From positions 2,610,584 to 2,674,583 of the forward strand of contig JAQFVV010012499.1 of assembly GCA_028023455.1 (NCBI GenBank): 64,000 nucleotides of DNA, written 5' to 3'. Position numbers and translations under genes: made by a program. Of the stretch, positions 59,735 through 64,000 are shown piece by piece (within the stretch, counting starts at the first letter, position 1; the number at the start of each line of letters is the position of its first letter). This stretch comes from Epiperipatus broadwayi. Taxonomy: Eukaryota > Onychophora > Udeonychophora > Euonychophora > Peripatidae. The notes beneath the pieces are model-generated. The model had not been told where the DNA came from. It did not search any database and worked only from the letters and a program-made list of their open reading frames with translations.

Positions 59735-60555
59735 AAACAAGACATTTATTTATTATAGCGTGATGTTTAATAACTGTAATATTAATAAGCCAATAAGCTA
59801 ATGCACATGCACTTTATAGATGTAACTATATAAATGAATACTCCCACTTGTCAAACACAAGATAAAGTCTTTGGGAAAAGATAGAATGAATGCATCTATC
59901 TTTTCAACCCAAATGTTTTATATATGGGCAAATCTTAAGTGTTTGGAAATGAGAGCATGAATATCTTAATTGATCACTTTAAATTACTTTATTACTATGT
60001 GAATGAATGGCGCTTGCGAAATTTCTAGAAATTATGATAAGTCATTCCTAGTAAAATAAACATATATAAACAAGACATTTATTTATTATAGCACAATGTT
60101 TAATAACTGTAATATTATTAAGCCAATAAGCTAATGCATATGTGCTTTATAGATGTAACTATATAAATGAATACTCCCACTTTTCAAACACAAGAAAAGG
60201 CTTTGGGAAAAGATAGAATGAATCCATCTATCTTTTCAACCCAAATATTTTATATATGGGCAAATCTTAAGTGTTTGGAAATGAGAGTGTGAAGATATTA
60301 ATTGATCACTTTAAATTACTTTGTTACAACGTGAATGAATGACACTTGTGAAATTTCTAGAATTTACAATAAGTCATTCCTCATTTCCAAACACTTAAGA
60401 TTTGCACATATATAAAACATTTGGGTTGAAAAGATAAATGAATTCATTTTATCTTTTCCCAAAGACTTTATCTTATGTTTGAAAAGTGAGAGTATTCATT
60501 TATATAGTTACATCTATAAAGTGCATGTGTATTAGCTTATTGGCTTATTATTTAA
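59735..60555. mobile_element. Foldback family: tandem pair plus inverted arm
   Basis: Two direct copies start AAACAAGACATTTATTTATT at 59,735 and 60,068 (period 333). An inverted arm follows at about 60,381-60,555, complementary to about 60,109-60,289. Shared blocks with the foldback at 26.9-27.5 kb are AAGATAGAATGAATCCATC, CTTTTCAACCCAAAT, GGGCAAATCTTAAGT, ATCACTTTAAATTACTTT and CTAATGCA-ATG. No coding frame. Tandem and inverted arrangement suggests nested insertion or unequal exchange. Confidence 0.8.
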
Positions 60556-62532
60556 TGTTATCATTTTTAAAAAAAAAAACATTTTTTTTTGTATAAGCCT
60601 GAACATAAGTTTTTTTTTAATTTCTGTAGTGGTAGTTGAACTATACCTAATATTTAGAACATATCTGCATACACTGATTCTAATGTCCAAGCTTTAGGAG
60701 ACTTTACATGTTTTGTTTGTTTGTTTTTTTTGAAAAAACATTTATTAAAATATCATATATCAATGAAACGACTGGTGATGTAATAAGCCACAAACTACTG
60801 ACTCTATCCATAATATAAAATTCAAACTAAATACCTCCTATCTGGGTAACTACGAATAAATAACACTGTTGACCTTTGACTATTATTATTCACAGTTTAT
60901 AGGAAATGGCAGTTGTTTTATTTAAATGTCATACACATTAAGCATATTTTTGACAATTATATAATATAAAATATGTATAGCCTCAAATACCTGTCTAATA
61001 TCTATTAATCATATTTTAAGTAATAATTTTCCGATTTAGAAAAGCTTTCTTTATTTTGCTATAAATAATCTTATTAGCGCAATCTACTTGTAGAGTCAAG
61101 TTCTTTATTTAGAATTTTTTATTTAATTACTTCAAAGCAATCACTAGGTTTATATGCATAATGACTGCAGTGAAAATAATTAATAAAAAAAATAATTATT
61201 ATATTTTAAAATAGTTTGACTTTGAAGTATTTTCTTTTTTTTTAAACTAATGATTATTTCTAAAATTGGAAAAAAAATGCTTCTTATAAATCAAAGTAAA
61301 AAAAAAAACAACTATAAATTAATAATAGATTTTAAATAAAGATAATTTTTTTTTTTGGTTCTGGGGGTGGAGATAATTCAAGCACAAAATATTGATCTTC
61401 CTTCAAGCAACACATAAATCACATATTTTATTTGTATTTAAAAAGAACTGAAATTAAATAATAACGCTGAGAATTGAAATATAAATAGTTTAATTAAAAG
61501 AAATTTGTTTTCAATATAGCTTGCTATTTACATTTACAAATATGTACAAATATTATCTTAAGAATTGCAAGATGTCAATGTTAAATATGCTTTAAAAGGA
61601 AACTTCAAATCATAACATTACTATAATTTAACTTTGTGCAAACTATTACTAATTAATAATGAAGCTTAAGTTAAAAACTCGAAATTTATCAAGCCAATCA
61701 ATCATCTTATTGACCGAAATTAGAGCCTATTTTCAGCCAATATCATTAAAAATATTTTTTTGTGCAGGCTGTGCATTTGACTGAAATAAAGACGTAAGTT
61801 TAGAATGATAATCTTCAGTGTACAGTTACTGTATTTCAATTAAATTAGATGCATACAAAACTATTAATATGTCAAATTTATTATATAAATGTGAAAGCTG
61901 GACCTCCTAGTGCTGTAACCCAAAAAAACGCAAAAAAAAATTCATTTAAGGATCTTCTGCATGAGTCTGAAATATGAAGGTGAAATTATAAGACGAATCA
62001 ATATTTTTTTCATTTTGTTGAATGCAATCATATTGAATATATTGTTATATACAAACATTGAAATAAGTGTGTATATATATATAGTGAATAAATGATAATA
62101 GATTTCCTAAATTTTGTAGAAAATTTAAGCATGGTTTTTGTGGGAGAAACAGAGCTTAATTATAATAATCACATAGATTTCATTTTCATTGAAAAGTTTA
62201 TAACTAAGAACAGAATACTATGGAAAACATCAGTTCTTTGAAAGAAAAATAATTAATGCGGATATTTTAAAATAGCATTGTAAGATGTTCTGTAAGCAGA
62301 ATAAAGAGCTAGCATAATAATCTATTTTGACAAATCTATGGTTCAGGCATTGGTTTGTAAAATCATTGCAAAACTCGTTTTCACCTTTTTAACTCTCTTC
62401 CTATATTTGTTTACAATTGGCTACTGATGATGATGATGATATCAGAATTAAAAGTTTTTATATTAAAAAATGTAAAAAGATTTAAGTAATTCTTATTTAA
62501 AATCCATCTATAAGATAGTTTATTTTATATAT
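60556..62532. other. AT-rich spacer, no gene seen
   Basis: Poly-A and poly-T tracts and AT-rich sequence. No coding or RNA signal supported. Confidence 0.5.
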
Positions 62533-62598
62533 ATGAAAAACAAAAACAAGTTTTAATCACGTTAAAACCTGCTGACGCTTGTATTTATGATCAACAGA

Positions 62599-62660
62599 TG
62601 GCGTTTTTACCAAAAACACAATCAAGCGTTTGTTTACATAAATGATCAAAGAGTCAGAAT
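62599..62660. repeat. Arm and spacer matching the 63.8-kb inverted repeat, spacer flipped
   Basis: TATGATCAACAGATGGCG is followed by TTTTTA and then CCAAAAACAC...GTTTGTTTACA, which is the 29-bp spacer of the 63.8-kb copy in the opposite orientation (one base different). The right arm is not present here. Confidence 0.8.
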
Positions 62661-62685
62661 TAACTATCTCTTTCGTTTTAGCCCA

Positions 62686-62732
62686 CTTTCAGATCAGCTG
62701 ATTTCAAGCTATTTTGCTATCATCAGTGAAAG
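62686..62732 (-). ncRNA. Hammerhead ribozyme, family 2, complete type-I fold
   Basis: Minus strand. Stem I is CTTTCA (62,732-62,727) pairing perfectly with TGAAAG (62,691-62,686). The core box CTGATGA is at 62,726-62,720. Stem II is AGC-AAAATA-GCT within 62,719-62,706, with an unpaired T on each side at its base. GAAA is at 62,705-62,702. Stem III is the palindrome ATCAGCTGAT (62,702-62,693), able to fold as four pairs with a two-base loop or to dimerise. The cleavage triplet is AUC with C17 at 62,692, and scission is predicted between 62,692 and 62,691. All conserved hammerhead core residues are present; only the normal G-C closing pair of stem II is replaced by a T-T mismatch. In known elements this RNA self-cleaves tandem transcripts into unit-length RNA. 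Activity here is inferred. Confidence 0.75.
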
Positions 62733-62929
62733 ACAGAGCCAAGAAACTAGATCTAAAAACTGCCCAAGTGTTTATGCACAGAGTTTTTTTGTTTGAAAAA
62801 AATAAATTTTTCCAACCAATAAATCTTTAATTTCTCCAAACAACTGAAAAGTTATATGGGTTGGTTTCTGTTTTTTTTCCCCCTTTATTCAAACCCCTCC
62901 CAATTTATTTTTTTGCGAAAATTTTTAAA

Positions 62930-63111
62930 GGAGGATTTTTAAAAAAAAAAAAAAATTTTTTATCAACTTCTAACCTGCTTGCTGTTTTTTTTTTTTTTTT
63001 GAAAAAGGGTTTTTTTACAAAAAAAAACATTTTTTTTTTTTTTATATAAAAAAGTAAGAAGTAAATATTTTTTTTTTTTTTTTTTTTTTCTTTTTCTCTT
63101 TTTTTTTTTTT
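62930..63111. other. Homopolymer-rich segment, probable corrupted repeat part A
   Basis: Long alternating A and T runs replace sequence expected between two part B copies. Residual similarity to part A and B (GCGAAAATTTTTAAAGGAGG against GCGGAAACCTTTAAAGGTAG) suggests homopolymer-type consensus error, though biological decay cannot be excluded. The Phe/Lys-rich frames on both strands here are artefacts. Confidence 0.6.
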
Positions 63112-63324
63112 TTCACTCAGTGAAAGACAGAGCAAGAAACTAGATCAAAACTGACTCCAAGTGTTTATGCACTGAGTTTCTATCAGTTTGCAAGCATGAA
63201 ATTTTTCAGACCAATAAAGTCTTCAAATTCAGCCAAACAAGCTAGATAGCTATATGGGTCTGATCTCAGTTCAGCTTCTCCACATAGTCAAAGCCTCTGC
63301 AATCTATATCATTATAAAAACTTT

Positions 63325-63464
63325 AAAAAAAATTTTTAAAAAAAAAAAAAAAAAATTTTTAATTTTATAAAAACCTCCTCTTGTTTTTTTTTTTAATAAA
63401 AAAATTTTTTTTTTAAAAAAAAACAATCATTTTTTTTTTAATAAAAAAAAAAAAAAAAATAAAA

Positions 63465-63502
<38 letters not shown>

Positions 63503-63560
63503 ATTATTTTTAGTTTTTTTTTTTTTTTTAAAGAAAAAAAAAAGAAAAAAAAAAAAAAAA
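63325..63560. other. Homopolymer-rich segment, second corrupted part A
   Basis: Poly-A and poly-T runs with islands such as AAAACCTCCTCTTG and AACAATCATTTTTT that echo AAAACCTGCTGACGCTTG and ACAATCAAGCGTTTG of part A in the right order. Confidence 0.6.
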
Positions 63561-63801
63561 ACTGACTCCAAGTGTTTATGCACAGAGTTTCTATCAGTTT
63601 GCAAGCATGAAATTTTTCAGACCGATAAAGTCTTCAAATTCAGCCAAACAAGCTAGATAGCTATATGGGTCTGATCTCAGTTCAGCTTCTCCACATAGTC
63701 AAAGCCTCTGCAATCTATATCATTGCGGAAACCTTTAAAGGTAGATTTATGAAAAACAAAAACAAGTTTTAATCACGTTAAAACCTGCTGATGCTTGTAT
63801 T

Positions 63802-63878
63802 TATGATCAACAGATGGCGTTTTTATGTAAACAAACGCTTGATCGTGTTTTTGGTAAAAACGCCATCTGTTGATCATA
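63802..63878. repeat. Perfect 24-bp inverted repeat with 29-bp spacer
   Basis: TATGATCAACAGATGGCG plus TTTTTA (63,802-63,825) is the exact reverse complement of 63,855-63,878. The spacer is TGTAAACAAACGCTTGATCG followed by TGTTTTTGG. The right arm runs into a TA tract, which may mark the end of the element. Confidence 0.95.
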
Positions 63879-64000
63879 TATATATATATAATGATCCTAA
63901 GAAATATTTATTAAATAACTCACTAAATAAGAGAATAACATCAGTGATTTAACAAAAATTTCTCTGCAATCATAATTTCAAATAAACTTGGAATATTTTA

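Larger units (their letters stand above)
62533..63880. mobile_element. Tandem array of hammerhead-bearing ~400-bp repeat (family 2)
   Basis: The unit has two parts. Part A (about 205 bp, 62,533-62,740) starts GAAAAACAAAAACAAGTTTT, includes ATGATCAACAGATGGCG and ends with the ribozyme. Part B (about 190 bp) starts near AAGAAACTAGATC and includes AGTGTTTATGCAC, TCAGTTTGCAAGCATGAAAT, AAGCTAGATAGCTATATGGG and CACATAGTCAAAGCCTC. Part B occurs at 62,741-62,930 (degraded), 63,112-63,325 and 63,556-63,745, with AGTGTTTATGC starting at 62,767, 63,160 and 63,571. Part A recurs truncated at 63,745-63,880. The two gaps between B copies (62,930-63,111 and 63,325-63,556) have about the length of part A but consist of homopolymers that echo it, so the array was probably A-B-A-B-A-B-A. 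No protein is encoded. Confidence 0.7.

Noticed and set aside
62861-63135. Phe- and Lys-rich frames on both strands
   Set aside because: They consist of homopolymer runs in a probably corrupted segment.
1-64000. CRISPR arrays, bacterial operons, ribosome binding sites, rRNA
   Set aside because: Nothing of the kind is visible; the DNA is eukaryotic in character with non-LTR retrotransposons and SINEs.

Overview
The window looks like nuclear DNA from an AT-rich invertebrate animal. By eye about three quarters of the bases are A or T, with long poly-A/poly-T and (TA)n tracts. No host protein-coding gene, rRNA gene or functional tRNA gene can be supported. Nearly every recognisable feature is a mobile element or a relic of one: RTE-like and other non-LTR retrotransposons, LTR-retrotransposon gag/protease, a piggyBac-like fragment, a tRNA-derived SINE and several foldback elements. 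The phylum cannot be fixed from this sequence. Hydrozoan, planarian, arthropod or mollusc would all be compatible with the element types.

Layout. 0-4.4 kb: AT-rich spacer, then a head-to-head array of a ~0.4-0.45 kb repeat carrying hammerhead-ribozyme-like motifs. 5-9 kb: spacer, a CT microsatellite and a 335-bp duplication. 9.2-9.4 kb: a perfect 105-bp inverted repeat. 10.4-11.0 kb: piggyBac-like fragment. 14.2-16.6 kb: decayed gag-protease of an LTR element. 19.0-19.3 kb: MITE with a (TA)n loop. 20.3-21.8 kb: decayed LINE endonuclease. 24.4-26.2 kb: decayed RTE copy, plus strand. 26.85-27.53 kb: long foldback. 28.5-29.1 and 30.0-31.3 kb: promoter-like or LTR-like islands. 34.7-34.9 kb: another ribozyme-bearing repeat. 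35.2-40.0 kb: old LINE with a CCHC ORF1, split by a SINE. 43.1-46.1 kb: coiled-coil ORF and a probable 3' LTR. 53.4-56.6 kb: RTE-like LINE on the minus strand, broken at five or so places but otherwise readable. 57.1-57.4 and 59.7-60.6 kb: foldbacks. 62.5-63.9 kb: tandem array of a second ribozyme-bearing repeat, partly corrupted by homopolymer noise.

The most interesting content is two distinct repeat families with type-I hammerhead ribozyme architecture. At 62,686-62,732 (minus) the CTGATGA and GAAA boxes, a NUH cleavage triplet, a 6-bp stem I, a stem II helix and a palindromic stem III are all present. At 34,783-34,824 (minus) the core is also intact, and three related copies at 3.2, 3.7 and 4.2 kb show compensatory changes in stems I and II. 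Both families occur as tandem or head-to-head ~400-bp units, as is known for hammerhead-carrying retroelements (Penelope-like elements, retrozymes and ribozyme-bearing satellites). Three more degraded hammerhead-like motifs lie at 6.9, 19.4 and 24.0 kb.

There is no operon or pathway logic. The relationships are of nesting (SINE in LINE), shared families (RTE copies at 24 and 54 kb, foldbacks at 27 and 60 kb) and repeated use of (TA)n tracts as element boundaries.
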